Shown: one piece after another, positions 33,021 to 44,064 of the stretch | How the letters are laid out: every line of letters starts with the position of its first letter | Numbering within the stretch: the first letter of the stretch is position 1 | The notes under the pieces: model-generated | What the model saw: the letters and a program-made list of their open reading frames with translations, nothing else | What the model was told of the DNA's origin: nothing | Database searches by the model: none | Assembly (NCBI GenBank): GCA_949358305.1 | Contig: OX442314.1 | Coordinates: 49,484,581-49,548,580, forward strand | Direction: 5' to 3' | DNA length: 64,000 nt | From: Strigamia acuminata | Lineage: Eukaryota > Arthropoda > Chilopoda > Geophilomorpha > Linotaeniidae | Program-made: the position numbers and the translations under genes

Positions 33021-34417
33021 CATGAATTTGTATGAGCGTTTTACTTTTCTGCAATTTTAGCTCGAGTATTATTACCGGTGCTCTTGTTTTTTCGGTTAAA
33101 AACGAGAGAAATTTCCAAATTTGGTTTTGATTGAAATTTGTCATGACAATTTTGAACTCCAATGCACAGTAATTTAAAATAATTTCGGAAAGGTTTGAAT
33201 TTTTTTAAATGTTGCTTATTGAACCAAGATTGAGCTCTGGTCAATCGCTAATTTTCTGTAAAATTCTTTAATCATCTTAATTTTTTCACACAAAATTTTA
33301 CGTTTTTTGCGCTGTTACTCCACATCTACTGCAAAATTGTGGAGAGCAACTCAATTTGGATGTTAGAAATGTAGAATTAGAAGTTTCTGTCGAGTACTGT
33401 AAGACTGCATTCTCACATGCATGCAGCATGTACTTGCCATTGTATTGTAAGCCCGCATTCCTTGATGAATGTGGCATTTACTAAAGCTTTAAACTTTATA
33501 TTTTTCTACTTCAATTTTCATCACTCTTAATGAATCTCCTGCGACTCTTACTAAGTCAAAAACAATCTAAAGGCTTGCCCTTTATGCTGGCACGGTGTTT
33601 GACTTAGGTTTACGCCATGCAAGTCGCGATCTGTGGGACGACTTTCTTCAGTAAGCAAAGTTACGACGTCCAGATTGACTTTATATGCGACATTAATACA
33701 GCATCACAGTAAGTTTTATCTCGTTAACTTAAACGATTTTACATTAATCAAATAAGGCAGAAAATGATGCCTAGAAAGTGTCAATGGGAGGGACGTAATT
33801 TAGGGATGATCAGGATGTCCCAAATTAACTACATTTTTCCATATATAATTTAAAACATGAGATTGAGAATAAAATATAAATAAATTCAAACAATAATTCA
33901 ATAAAATTTATGAAAACACTAAATAAAAAAAAATGCGTTTCATATAGAGACAAAACAATACAAAAAATGTAAACAAAACATCACCTACTTTCTCCTGAAA
34001 CTTGTTCTCGGTAAGTTGTCGTTAAACAAACGTTTAATAATTAATAACAATTTACATTTTTCTTGGAGATCACATCACATCTTTTGGAATGTTTTTGCTG
34101 AGGCAACTTTGTATCATAACACTGTGTCACACTGTTGTTAACATGTACTATTTAATTCCTTAAAAGTGCATGTAAATAGAATAGACGAGATGGCGGCCAC
34201 CAGTCGCATTTTAATGTCGCTCCCGATTCTTGAAGAAATCTACTCAAAACTTGACGAATAGAGCGATTGTTTCAACGCCATTTCAACCGGGGAAACTTTT
34301 CCTGACCATTGTGTCACCTGGTCTTTTCACCATTGTTGCTGGCGATTTTAATTGTAATTTCCTCCCCGCCATTACCCGCAATCCCATCACTGCTCACATG
34401 TCGAGTTTTTAGCCATA

Positions 34418-34735
34418 GTGGACGGGGTAAAGGAAATTGTTTGGCTACGCCGTCTATTTGAAACGGACTTGACATTGTATCATTTTGATGTGTTTCAGCC
34501 CTGTATCTTATCAGATAGTACAGCAGCTATACAATATAGCAAGAACGGGGTTGAGAACCGTTCAAATAAGCACATAGAAATCAAGTATTATTATTTGAGG
34601 GAATTGTTCCAGAACCAGGTTTATGATATCAAACATATTACAGGGGAAGATAATGTTGCGGACCTGTAAACTAAATGGTTAGCACGTCCTCGTCTCTCAC
34701 GTCTTTGTGAGTTCATTTTTGAGATAAACTCCAAT
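34418..34735 (+). pseudogene. Ty1/Copia RNase H terminal fragment
   Basis: The frame reads VKEIVWLRRLFETDL, then SDSTAAIQYSKNGVENRSNKH, IKYYYLRELF and HITGEDNVADL, the conserved end of Copia pol. The usual aromatic codon after ADL is a TAA stop, after which the text continues as TKWLARPRLSRLCEF. The rest of pol is absent. Confidence 0.85.
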
Positions 34736-34800
34736 TAATTTTTGTAAAGGGGAAGTTTCAGTTTTATCTTTCCTTCAGTCATACCATACATTTGCTCATA

Positions 34801-35120
34801 GGGGGAATTGTAGAGAATTGATCAATTGTTTGGTATTACGTCGCACTACCGTAATACCGCAGTCAGTTCGTGGTTTGTGGTAACATATATTGTTGTGGTT
34901 TGCTTAAGAGCTTGTTTTGTTTAGTGTTTTGATTTGGTGCTTATTCCTGTTTGGTTTTACCAAAAACCAATTTGGCTATTGATTTGTCCTATCGTTTTGT
35001 CGTGTATAGTTGAATGCAATTAGCCTCAAACCATGTTATCTTTTAGTGTTCACATTCCCCATGAATAAAAATAGCAGCCAACTTAAGGTTGAGATTTGGC
35101 CACTCGTGGATTAATAGGGA
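34801..35120 (+). mobile_element. Copia polypurine tract and likely start of its 3' LTR
   Basis: GGGGGAAT at 34801-34808 is followed by TGTAGAGAATTGATCA at 34809. This is where the 3' LTR should begin after the Copia pol end. An AATAAA lies near 35064. The far end of the LTR was not resolved. Confidence 0.55.
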
Positions 35121-35124
35121 TTAA

Positions 35125-36102
35125 TAGGGAGAACGTAATTTACTTTCTCCATTTCTTTTGTCTCATTATCCTACTCCTCTACTGAAGAAGTTTCTTCTTA
35201 AACATTGCGTGTCGTGCATGTTTTTGGGGGAGCGATGTGGGTGTATCACGGGAAACTCTTCACTCAACTGAAATTATAAGAGTTTCTCCAAACAACATAT
35301 TAACTTTAACTTAATAATAGAAAAGTGACAATTACAATAAATAAAAGGTAATATAAACACTCAACATAAAGGCTAAAAGACTTTTTACTTACCGTTGGGC
35401 GTCGCTCCAAAAAAGTGAAAAAAGTGAAATTTTAATGGAAAAAAGTGAAATTTTAATGGAAAAAAGTGAAATTTCAATGGAAAAAAGTGAAATTTCAATG
35501 GAAAAAAGTGAAATTTCAATGGAAAAAAAGTGAAATTTTAATGGAAAAAAGTGAAATTTCAATGGAAAAAAGTGAAATTTTAATGGAAAAAAGTGAAATT
35601 TCAATGGAAAAAAGTGAAATTTCAATGGAAAAAAAGTTAAATTTTAATGGAAAAAAGTGAAATTTTAATGGAAAAAAGTGAAATTTCAATGGAAAAAAGT
35701 GAAATTTCAATGGAAAAAAGTGAAATTTCAATGGAAAAAAAGTGAAATTTTAATGGAAAAAAGTGAAATTTCAATGGAAAAAAGTGAAATTTCAATGGAA
35801 AAAAGTGAAATTTTAATGGCAAAAAGTGAAATTTCAATGGAAAAAAAGTGAAATTTTAATGGAAAAAAAGTGAAATTTCAATGGAAAAAAGTGAAATTTC
35901 AATGGAAAAAAGTGAAATTTGAATTTCAATGGAAAAAAGTGAAATTTCAATGGAAAAAAGTGAAATTTCAATGGAAAAAAGTGAAATTTTAATGGAAAAA
36001 TTGAAATTCCAATCAAAATATCAAAATCGAGTCGCCCGCGAGCCGCGATTAATAGCTGCGGCTCAGAGTGCCATCCTGTTTTTCTCTCTCCAATTAATTC
36101 AC
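35125..36102 (+). repeat. Repeat element with an expanded 21-bp array (copy 1 of an inverted pair)
   Basis: The outer parts (gagaacgtaatttactttct, aagagtttctccaaac and later tctctctccaattaatt) recur inverted at 40330-40690. The element is therefore present twice in opposite orientations about 5 kb apart. Copy 1 contains the long array listed next; copy 2 has only a few units. Confidence 0.75.
35404..36008 (+). repeat. 21-bp tandem array, about 28 units
   Basis: The unit is approximately ggaaaaaagtgaaatttcaat, with single-base and T/C variants. Because 21 is a multiple of 3, long spurious frames appear on both strands. They have no gene support. Confidence 0.9.
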
Positions 36103-36188
36103 CCAGTCCGATTGGAGATGGCTGCCATGCAGCCATTGCATTGGGAAATGCACAAAATTACACCCCTCGACAACAATAAAGCTTATAT

Positions 36189-36692
36189 TGTTACGAGGCG
36201 GACGATCACACTGTGAACCAGTTGTCGCCACCTCGCTTCCTAAACGCTTCCTAAACGATTCGATTTAATTCAGTAAACCCTCATTAGAGTTCGCCTTAAG
36301 CGAATTATGTCATTAATTCACCCATTGAATAATAGTAGATTAACCCAAGTTTACTTGGTTGATGAAGAGAGCTGAATTGTCAGTTCTCCCCAGGTATCAC
36401 ACCGAGAGGTTGTCGAGCAGTTATTGCTGCGGCATCTTGAGGTTCTTCACCCGCCCGATTGTTATTCATGCTTACTAGATTTAAGATAGTTTTAAGATTT
36501 AGTCTTAAGTTGTTTTATTTGTGATTGAATAAAAGTATAATTTATATTTTCATAATAAACAATGAGTCCTCTTTATTCCTCTCTTATCTGCAACTAGTTT
36601 AGAAGTTAATTCAATGCAATTCAAACCCCTAGTTTAACAACTAAGCTCAAGTAATTTACGTGGTTAATTAGTAGTCTTTTAGCCACGTAACA
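36189..36692. mobile_element. Solo LTR, 504 bp, with ATAT target duplication
   Basis: It begins TGTTACGAGG and ends CCACGTAACA, giving TGTTACG/CGTAACA inverted termini, and is flanked by ATAT at 36185-36188 and 36693-36696. A GAATAAAAG polyadenylation-type word lies near 36526. No internal coding region is attached. Confidence 0.8.
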
Positions 36693-36937
36693 ATATCTAA
36701 CTAAACCTGTGTCTCTTGTGTATTTCCTTTACTCCCTTGACTTGCGGTTCGGTTTTTCCGACTCCCTCGACTTGCAGTTCGGTTTTTTCAACTCCCACCT
36801 TCGCTTTTCCGAATTCATCAAATTTCTTACACAGCTGTGCCAGTTGGAAATTTAGGTTATCCAAACAGTCTTTCACTCTTTTCAATTTCCTTTCAAAATA
36901 CTCCATATAACTTCAAATTTTTTTTATATATTGCTTC

Positions 36938-37541
36938 TCACCATTGAACGACCCTTTCCTCTTTCCGTGCCTGCTCCCAGTTTTCTTCATCAACATCAAT
37001 TGCCGTACATTTTGTAACAAAATAGTCACTTATCATTACGACACTTTCGAATCTTTCGTCGCAGAGGATGCTGCAGCAGGAGAATTCAAAATTGTTTTCT
37101 TTGGGGCTTTCTTTAAAACTTCCGAATATGTTTGGGTCCTCGGAGGACATATTACTTCTGAAAAAGAAGAAGAAACATTAGAAACATTATTTATCATATT
37201 TTTTATCTCTTTTCTATGTTTGACAATGTTTGTGTATTTTTTCATTCTTAAAGAGGCACGGATCACAAGCTTTCTATGTTTCCCTAGTCCCATACAAAGA
37301 TCACTTGATCGATCATGTTTGATTTGCATTATGCAATCATAAAATTAAAGAAGCTGAGAGGGCGTTTAGGATGGGAAACAAGAGGGATATTAAGGTCGGA
37401 GGAGTTCAAGGGCAAGTACAGTCTGCTCAAGCAAATTTCACCAAATTTACCTTTCTGGGTATATTCGAGTCGAACCGCCTTCCGTTCCCAAAAAAATGGT
37501 TTTAACGTAATCAGAAAATGTAGGATAACTAAACAAAACAA
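36938..37541 (-). pseudogene. Overlapping minus-strand frames of an unrecognised protein
   Basis: Frames at 37036-37329 (with RMKKYTNIVKHRKEI, then TQTYSEVLKKAPKK) and 36938-37150 overlap in different registers, which suggests a frameshift. Upstream lies the exon block at 37528-37710. A small coiled-coil-like frame (MEYFERKLKRVKDCLDNLNF) follows at 36697-36906. They may be parts of one decayed gene. No domain was recognised. Confidence 0.3.
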
Positions 37542-37830
37542 AAAAATTAAATTAAATAAATCGATTAAATTAGCTAATAAATGTCACTCACTTGTCGAGC
37601 AACGTGCTCCAAGTGTGTGGAAGAGATTTAGTCTTTTGAATGTCCCAAAGTAAATGCAGAACCTTATCTTCGTTACCTAAGTCGAAAACATTAACAAATA
37701 AATCGTCCATCTTAATTCACTTAATAACTCGTACATTTACCTCGTCTATACTTACACCAACACCATCCAATAACTGGTTGTGTACAGGTAATGTAATAGT
37801 TGTTACCATTCCTAAACCCTGCAATTTAGA
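37528..37830 (-). pseudogene. Duplicated exon block (copy 2, inverted)
   Basis: This is the inverted partner of 2384-2740. A 119-nt exon (37592-37710) begins ATG (MDDLFVNVFDL) and ends before GTGAGT. A tttag acceptor lies at 37529-37530. An upstream segment follows a ttgcag acceptor near 37822. Exon length and splice sites match copy 1. Downstream of ACCATTT the two copies diverge completely. Confidence 0.45.
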
Positions 37831-38379
37831 ATTTTTAGAAGAAAATACAAAATTGTTTTATATTAATACAATGGCATCGATTTAAACACCCCCCATTTTG
37901 GCTTAATTTCCCTCCTAAGTTGATTTTAATTTTCCCCCAACCAAAACCCCTCCTGGAAACTAAAGAACCCCCCTAACTTTACTTCCCCCTATTAATGTAT
38001 TTGACAACTTTGATTCATACTAGAAATCATGTATACTTTAACAAGGAGAGCACATGTATAAGACAATCACAGATTGTTGCAATATTAAACGTGAAGGATT
38101 GTTATATCATGCTGAATGAGATCCTAAAATAATTTCATTCCATAAACAGCCAACAATGTAAACAATGAGCTCAAAGTTTGCACTATTTTCTCTGTGTATA
38201 CATCCAATCTGAGCAATCAGGCCTAGTGTATGAATACTGTAAACAACAGTTGCTAGGTAAAAAATAGTTCCAAGATCCAAGTTGAATTTCATCATTTGAT
38301 ATTCAATTATGTCATTTCATCATTTGAGATTCAATGATGTCATGACATCAGAACTTTGTTCACCAACATGACTGTCTTC

Positions 38380-38960
38380 ATGAAGACAATTACCATGTTT
38401 ACATGTACCCAGTTATCTAGATAAGTGAAAATGCAAATTATACTTTTCTGGAAAACTGATCATGTAAACAAATCAGTTTTCTAGAAAAGACAGACTTATC
38501 TGGAAAACTAAACTCCAGTTGTACGAGCTAGATTTTGGGCGTTTTGCGCATTGAAAACTGCATGTAAACACCCGTGCATGCAAAAATTCAAAAACTTGGA
38601 TTGAGATATCGTTGGATCGTTGTAGTAAAAATACGTTAGGCCTATTTACCAACGACATTTGGTACCGAAATCAATGTGAAATCAGCTAAAACCACCATTT
38701 TTGGCATCAGAATTTGCATATTAGGCACCATTGCAAAGATTCGAGCAAAAACCTCTTTCCTAACCACCATTTCATTTGTTTGGCTGAAATGGATGAAAGC
38801 CATTTTGTTGTTCCAGATAATCAAAGGGCAGTATGGGTAATTCTCGTATGACGTCATGTTTACCAGAAAACTAACGTCATGTAAACGCAAACGGTTATCC
38901 AGATAAATAAAATTCGAATATTCACTTATTTGGAAAACTGTGACCACCTTCGGGTCGTGT
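38380..38960. repeat. AT-rich repeat with recurring ttttctggaaaact / catgtaaac words
   Basis: The words ttttctggaaaact, tttcta(g)aaaag, atccagataa and catgtaaac recur in both orientations at the two ends of this stretch, as in the subterminal repeats of a DNA transposon. No exact ends were found. The 142-codon minus-strand frame at 38642-39070 inside it is not supported as a gene. Confidence 0.4.
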
Positions 38961-39325
38961 GCAACAATTGAGCCAAGCACGCGCAAGAGGAGGGGATGCT
39001 CGCCCAGGCATGCTCCGCCCAAGCGTGATTGGTTGACGCTGTTGCTGGGCCAAAACTTGCTGCAAAACACAATGTTATTTAGGTAATATTGTGTCTTAAT
39101 TTGAACTATGGCAGTAGGTATATGTTTTATATCACCTTACATTGAAATAGAACATAGAAAAAAATTATTTGTTCTTGATCTAAGATGATTTGGAAATATA
39201 GTGCTCACTCAAATAGGAATATTTGAGGTCATCACAAAACGTACCGTTTCATAATAACATCGTCTGCAACTCTACAGCGTAAAATCAGCGCTGTATTTCT
39301 GCTTAAAAATGACAATCAATGAAGA

Positions 39326-39455
39326 AAGCACTAACACAGATTAATCAAGACACCTCACAGGCGAGCCAAACACCCCGTGTACAGAAACAGAAACACCACT
39401 CCTTCCAAATCAGAAAACCAACACCAAGTTTTACACGCTCTACATGATAGTTGTA
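39326..39455 (+). repeat. Direct repeat, copy 1
   Basis: About 130 bp (gattaatcaagacacctcac, then aaccaacaccaagttttaca) recurs at 40758-40893 in the same orientation. The pair, about 1.4 kb apart, may be short LTRs or a local duplication. Confidence 0.7.
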
Positions 39456-40329
39456 AATATTTAAATAAATAATAATCAAAGACAGGAATAAAATTCCGTT
39501 TTTTTTTATTTTTGCATTTTCCAATAAATATTTCATGTTTTCGTGTAACTGACAGATTTTGTATCTTGTCTAAGCTCAGAACACGTTCTGGATCAATTAA
39601 TTAATTTTTACAAACGTAGGAACGACGTTTACAAACTTTAGCACCACGTGTCGTAAATATTGTAAGTAAAGATCACATTTAGCACCTGACAGAAGGAGCA
39701 ACGTCGAGAAAATAGATAGCCTTAATAAAAGAATCTCGTCCGGTAATAAAATACTACGGATTATCGTTTTGGCTGTAACAACCTGCTACTTCTGTTTCCT
39801 GAGCTGGATTTACTTCAACTACAGAAGATCCGATGTACTTCAACTACAAGTAATTTCAAGTAATTTAAAATTAAAAAGTACTAATTTTTTTTTTTTTTAA
39901 AAATTGGAAATTATTTTAAATTAAAAAATTGTAAACTGAATTGTGTGGTTTTGGTTTTAATTATTTCTTTTTTTTATAAATTCAAAGTCCACGCGTACGT
40001 CGTCGCGTACTTTGAGCCACAATTCGCCACCATGTCTGGAGCACTGACAATCTTTAAAAAAATATTAATATATTTAAATATTTATATGTATGTGTGTGTT
40101 TAGTATATCTTTTTGGTCGTTCTCCATTTCACCGTATGATTTAATAAACAAAACCCATCAACTCGTCTATACATATATGGATGGGCACAATCAGCTGATC
40201 TCTTTGCATCGAATCGGCCGCTGGTCAAATTATTATTGGCATAGATATTTCTTTTTTCAGAAGATAAATCAAGGTTGCGATGCGATTCGATTCAATTTGA
40301 TTACGTTAATTTCTCGCTCCCCCTTTGCA

Positions 40330-40690
40330 GTATGTGTGAATGCAAGAATTAATTGGAGAGAGAAAAACAGAATGGCACTGTGAGCCACAGCTATTCCATT
40401 GCAATTTCGATTTATTCCATAGAAATTTTACTTTTTTTCATTGAAATTTCACTTTTTTCCATTGAAATTTCACTTTTACCTTTTATTTATTGTAAATATT
40501 GTCACTTTTCTATTATTAAGTTAAAGTTAATGTTGTTTGGAGAAACTCTTATAATTTGAGTAGAGTGAAGAGTTTCCTGTGCATCACTCTCCCAAACGCA
40601 ATGTTTAAGAAGAAATTTCTTCGGTGGAGGAGTAGGATAATGAGACAAAAGAAATGGGGAAAGTAAATTACGTTCTCCCGCCTCATAAGA
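40330..40690 (-). repeat. Copy 2 of the inverted repeat element
   Basis: This is the inverted match to the outer parts of 35125-36102, with only about three units of the 21-bp array retained (40430-40495). It shows the probable short ancestral form of the array. Confidence 0.75.
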
Positions 40691-40757
40691 GAACACCGAA
40701 ACAGACTCTGCGACGACAGTGCCGGAGCTTGTGCTGGTGCTGGTGCGGGGAGAATAG

Positions 40758-40893
40758 AGCACTAATACAAAGATTAATCAAGACACCTCACAGGCGAGCC
40801 AAACACCCAGTGTACAGAAACATCGCTCCTTCTAACTCAGAAAACCAACACCAAGTTTTACACGATTTGCTCTATACGATAGTTGTATTGTGA
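40758..40893 (+). repeat. Direct repeat, copy 2
   Basis: Partner of 39326-39455, with about 10 percent differences and small indels. Confidence 0.7.
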
Positions 40894-41739
40894 CAGTGCA
40901 GCAAGTTTGCATAAGAAGAGTTTGAAAATTCGCACTCACAACATTCTGCTTCAATCATAAGTTATATTAAATGTAAATCCAACGTGTTAGCCATCAGACC
41001 TCTAATTGTGAAAGCAACCATCAAATAGTTTGCTTTTCTGCCCCAAGCAACACATAAGTTGATTTCTAAAAGGATCAGAAGAACCAAAGTCACCACTGGA
41101 GCTTTTTCAGCTTGACTCAAGATTGAGAGTTAGATTTAACACCCCCACAGAAAACTAAAAAGTGAACGGATAAACCCAAAAAATTAGCCCTAAACCTATT
41201 GGGAAGCTAAGCTGATGCAATCGTAAAAGCCCGTTTCTTTTTTCATAAATAGTACTCAGTAATTAATTAAATTCACAAATGCCCAGACTGGATTGTATGT
41301 TAAACCAACAGAAAAGCAAATAAATAATTTTGCAATCGAAAAGGAGATGGGCAAACAGAAAATGGAACGTAAAATACACATTATATTCGATTAACTTAAG
41401 AAAACATCAAATTATCGGACCAAAACCCAACCTTCATCCAGTTCTTTGGTGATGTAAAAATTAAATTCTTCCGTCAATAGATCGAAAAAAATGAAAATTG
41501 AGAACACCATCGAATCGAGAGAAAACAAGCCCAGGTGGAATACCGAACAGAAACACGCGGCTGTTGCCACGCCGACGGAAAAGCATCACTATTGGTTGAA
41601 ATGCATCACGCGCCTCAAAATTAATAACGTTTCTTCCCACCAGAGCGACGCAGCAACACTGAGAGGGAATTTTAAATTTTTATCAATAATAAATTTTAGA
41701 CGAATGCACACGTTCAGTCGACGTGTATCACTTATCATC

Positions 41740-41747
41740 TATAAATA
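41740..41747 (+). promoter_or_regulatory. TATA box (TATAAATA) of the 41819-42040 gene
   Basis: It lies 72 bp before the ATG, leaving a 5' leader of about 45 nt if transcription starts 25-30 bp downstream. Confidence 0.55.
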
Positions 41748-41818
41748 CGGCTAAACCGAAATATGAATCACATTTTCGCGCTTCATCCTCATCGAACTCA
41801 CTCAATATTCCTAGAGAA

Positions 41819-42040
41819 ATGGACGCAAAACAAACCGATATTTTTCACAGAAAACTCTTTCACGTAGATGAAATACTAAGACAAAGCATAACTAAGCTCA
41901 GTCACATACAGAAGCTCGAGAAACGGCAGCAGTTAAATCGTTTCGTGCTCATAACGAACACGATGGAGAAAATGGCGCGCAAGAAGGACGAATACGAGAA
42001 TAAAGTAAAAGTAATGAACCGTAAGTCATTCCATTTCTAA
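41819..42040 (+). CDS. Short SERTA-like protein, 73 aa
   Basis: The ATG at 41819 (MDAKQTDIFHRKLF) lies behind a TATA box; the frame upstream of it is leader sequence. Residues about 14-55 read ILRQSITKLSHIQKL and RQQLNRFVLITNTMEKMARK. This matches the SERTA pattern of an LS..K(L/I) helix, a short acidic or basic turn, then a (V/L)LI.NT helix. SERTA proteins (TRIP-Br/SERTAD, CDCA4, taranis) are nuclear cell-cycle and transcription cofactors. Here only the domain is present, without the usual C-terminal activation region. The same pattern occurs in the next gene, so the two are probably tandem paralogues. A GTAAGT near 42019 looks like a donor but leads to a stop if joined to the next gene. Confidence 0.5.
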   Translation: MDAKQTDIFHRKLFHVDEILRQSITKLSHIQKLEKRQQLNRFVLITNTMEKMARKKDEYENKVKVMNRKSFHF

Positions 42041-42204
42041 AAACACAATTAATCAATTTTATTCCAATAAAATATTATTAATAATATCACATTTCAAAAA
42101 TAAAAAGAAATAAAATTTTAATTTGCGCGCATGGTGGCAAAAATGTCAAAAGATGTTCTTACGACGTATATCGCATGTTCGGAAAACGTGACGAGATTAT
42201 ATAG

Positions 42205-42212
42205 TATAAAAA
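42205..42212 (+). promoter_or_regulatory. TATA box (TATAAAAA) of the 42271-42882 gene
   Basis: It lies 66 bp upstream of the ATG, and the same box is present in the right arm at 49447-49454. This supports an independent promoter for the second SERTA-like gene. Confidence 0.55.
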
Positions 42213-42270
42213 CAGATACCACCACGTCAAATTAAAATTCAATGATCGTGTTTCCCGCTTTCCAACCAGA

Positions 42271-42882
42271 ATGAACGCACTTGCTCGTTATTACAAAAAG
42301 GAAACACGTCTTGCAGATCTAATCGTAACACTTAGTAAATCCAAACTCGAACATCTTCGATCGCTAGAATCACGCGTGTATTTAAGTCGGTGTCTCCTCA
42401 TCGTTAACACATTAGCAGCGACGGCGCGAACGAAATATCGTTGCAGAAACCATTTGAAAAAGCATAAACGAAGAAACCGTCGACTCAAAAGAGAAAAACA
42501 AGAGAAAAGTCAAGTTGAATTCAACATTCCGGCGTCACCCGCCGTTGCCAAGCCCGGCAGGGAAATCCTGACTGCAAAACGATTGCTAATTCAATGTTGT
42601 AAAAAATTGCAAAGCACCGCCAACTTACATCGCAACACTATAAATACGTTCAGAAACAAGCTAAGTCGGGCGATTAAATCGGTACACGAAAAGCCATTGG
42701 AGAAGGATGAAACAGAACCGTTGCGTAAACGACAAAAACTTCAAGACGAGCTCTCAGAGGCCGAGCATCTCGCCACGTTACAACAGTTTTTCACGGAATC
42801 AGTTATTTTTCTTGCTAGTATGTTTTTCCTGATTTCCTCATTCTTAATAATTGTTTATGTTGTATTTAAAGCCTATTATTAA
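42271..42882 (+). CDS. SERTA-like protein with C-terminal membrane anchor, 203 aa
   Basis: The ATG at 42271 is conserved in the right-arm copy. Residues about 14-55 (RLADLIVTLSKSKLEHL, then YLSRCLLIVNTLAATART) fit the SERTA pattern. A very basic stretch (HLKKHKRRNRRLKREK, about 62-78) could be a nuclear signal. A second helical region follows at about 100-150. The last 30 residues are hydrophobic (VIFLASMFFLISSFLIIVYV) and end KAYY, which looks like a tail anchor. A membrane anchor is unusual for SERTA proteins. The right-arm copy loses it, so it may be a recent frame gain on the left or a loss on the right. The gene is intronless, on the same strand as the cenH3 gene 0.4 kb downstream. Confidence 0.5.
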   Translation: MNALARYYKKETRLADLIVTLSKSKLEHLRSLESRVYLSRCLLIVNTLAATARTKYRCRNHLKKHKRRNRRLKREKQEKSQVEFNIPASPAVAKPGREILTAKRLLIQCCKKLQSTANLHRNTINTFRNKLSRAIKSVHEKPLEKDETEPLRKRQKLQDELSEAEHLATLQQFFTESVIFLASMFFLISSFLIIVYVVFKAYY

Positions 42883-43146
42883 TCAGTGATTGTGATTAAT
42901 AATCACAATCATTATTCTTAAAGTCAGTGAAACTCGCAGTGTAAAATATTATTAGTAAGAATTATTCAATTCTTTATTCTTATGTCCATTAAATTTGAGT
43001 TAAGATTGATAGAAACTTGGTTCTTTATTATTGTATAATTAGTCTAGTTTAGCATCCTCCATCTTGTTTTCCAAGTGAAAAACCAAGATCGCGACATTAT
43101 TTATGCCAAAGTTTTGATACGTCCGGTAAACGTTCTGTGGTTACAG

Positions 43147-43215
43147 CCAATAGGAGCTGATCATTCATGTAATGATCATACGTCGGTCCAACGTTGTCAC
43201 ACACAGGGTATATAA
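43147..43215 (+). promoter_or_regulatory. CCAAT/TATA promoter of the left cenH3-like gene
   Basis: CCAAT lies at 43147-43151, ACGTCGGTCCAACG and GTCACACACAGGG follow, and TATATAA is at 43209-43215. The ATG is 83 bp past the TATA box. The arrangement is mirrored in the right arm, and the middle words are triplicated in the central palindrome. Confidence 0.7.
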
Positions 43216-43297
43216 ACCGCCAGAAGAGTCCAAAAGCACATTCTGGCTTTCACCGACTGCCTCGCGTACCCAACACAAGCTCCGCCAAAAACTCTCC

Positions 43298-43873
43298 ATG
43301 AAAACTAAAAATAAAACCCCGCGCCGCTCGGACCGGCCGCAGCCGCAGATCCCCGACTATCCTCAGCCGCATCCCCAAATGCTACTCCCGCCGCCCTCCG
43401 ATGACAGCCGATGCTCCAGCAAGTCGTACAAGTCCGCCGCCCAGAAATCGAGCGACCCAAGCTCGTCCCGGCAAGCGTCGGACGAGGATAACACTTGGGT
43501 ATCGAAACACCGGAACAGAACCGACAGCGCTTCGTGTAATGCGCTTCTTGCATCCCGCGCCGCTGTCGTTCCCGGCCGTCGTTGTTTCCGACCGGGCACA
43601 AAAGCGGAGCAGGAGATACGCAAGTATCAAAATTCGTCCGAATTGTTGATCCGGAAGTTGCCTTTTTCTCGAGTGGTGCGCGAGATCTGCAGAGAGTCGT
43701 CGAACCAGACTTTCCGGTGGAAAGTGCGGGCTTTGGAAGCGCTGCAGGAGGCGTGCGAAGCCTTCTTGGTGCAGTTTCTGGAGGATGGGAATTTGTGCGC
43801 GATTCACGCCAAGCGCAAGACACTTTTTCCCAGCGATTTGAGACTGGTCAAGAGACTTAGGGGGTTGGAGTAA
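43298..43873 (+). CDS. CENP-A-like centromeric histone H3 variant (left copy), 191 aa
   Basis: The ATG at 43298 is chosen because it follows the TATA box by 83 bp and is shared by all copies; codons upstream are promoter and leader. Residues 1-95 are a long Pro/Ser/Arg-rich tail unlike canonical H3. Residues about 97-191 are an H3 histone fold: [15 protein letters not shown] (alpha-N), [18 protein letters not shown] (alpha-1), [20 protein letters not shown] (alpha-2), [24 protein letters not shown] (alpha-3). Marks pointing to CENP-A rather than H3 are PFSR, REIC, a loop 1 one residue longer than H3, Trp141 after it, EAFLV, TLFP and the RGLE end. CENP-A replaces H3 in centromeric nucleosomes and seeds the kinetochore. 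No histone stem-loop was seen at the 3' end. It could instead be another fast-evolving H3 variant. Confidence 0.8.
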   Translation: MKTKNKTPRRSDRPQPQIPDYPQPHPQMLLPPPSDDSRCSSKSYKSAAQKSSDPSSSRQASDEDNTWVSKHRNRTDSASCNALLASRAAVVPGRRCFRPGTKAEQEIRKYQNSSELLIRKLPFSRVVREICRESSNQTFRWKVRALEALQEACEAFLVQFLEDGNLCAIHAKRKTLFPSDLRLVKRLRGLE

Positions 43874-43940
43874 ATTTGCAAGTTATTTTTTTGTTTTGTG
43901 TTTTTTAATATTAAACAAGTATTCTCCGGAATTAGGTTTT

Positions 43941-44064
43941 AAACTCTAAAACGCTTCTAAAACTCGTTTCGTGTTTGTAAATGCGACGTCATTCCCATTG
44001 AATAACATGGGAATGAAGTCACACGTACAAACACAAAACGAGTTTTAGAGGCGTTTTAGAGTTT
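43941..44064. mobile_element. 124-bp hairpin MITE in the left arm
   Basis: The element is almost a perfect hairpin. It begins AAACTCTAAAACGCTTC and ends with the inverse, with a central tcattcccat/atgggaatga pair. The same element is at 47779-47902 in the right arm, so it inserted before the duplication. Confidence 0.8.

Noticed and set aside
35389-36136. Long frames encoding a repeated KFHFFPL-type or MEKSEIS-type protein
   Set aside because: They arise because the 21-bp array has a period divisible by three. They occur on both strands with no start signal or domain.
38642-39070. 142-codon minus-strand protein gene
   Set aside because: It lies within a repeat with transposon-like subterminal words. 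It has no recognisable domain, no promoter and no splice context.
42019-42270. Splicing of the two SERTA-like frames into one protein through GTAAGT at 42019
   Set aside because: Joining that donor to the acceptor before 42271 puts a TGA immediately in frame. The second gene also has its own TATA box, conserved in the other arm.
43363-43823. Minus-strand frames of up to 172 codons opposite the left cenH3 gene (and plus-strand ones opposite the right copy)
   Set aside because: They are shadows of a GC-rich coding region. Their sequence shows no domain, while the sense frame encodes a clear histone fold.
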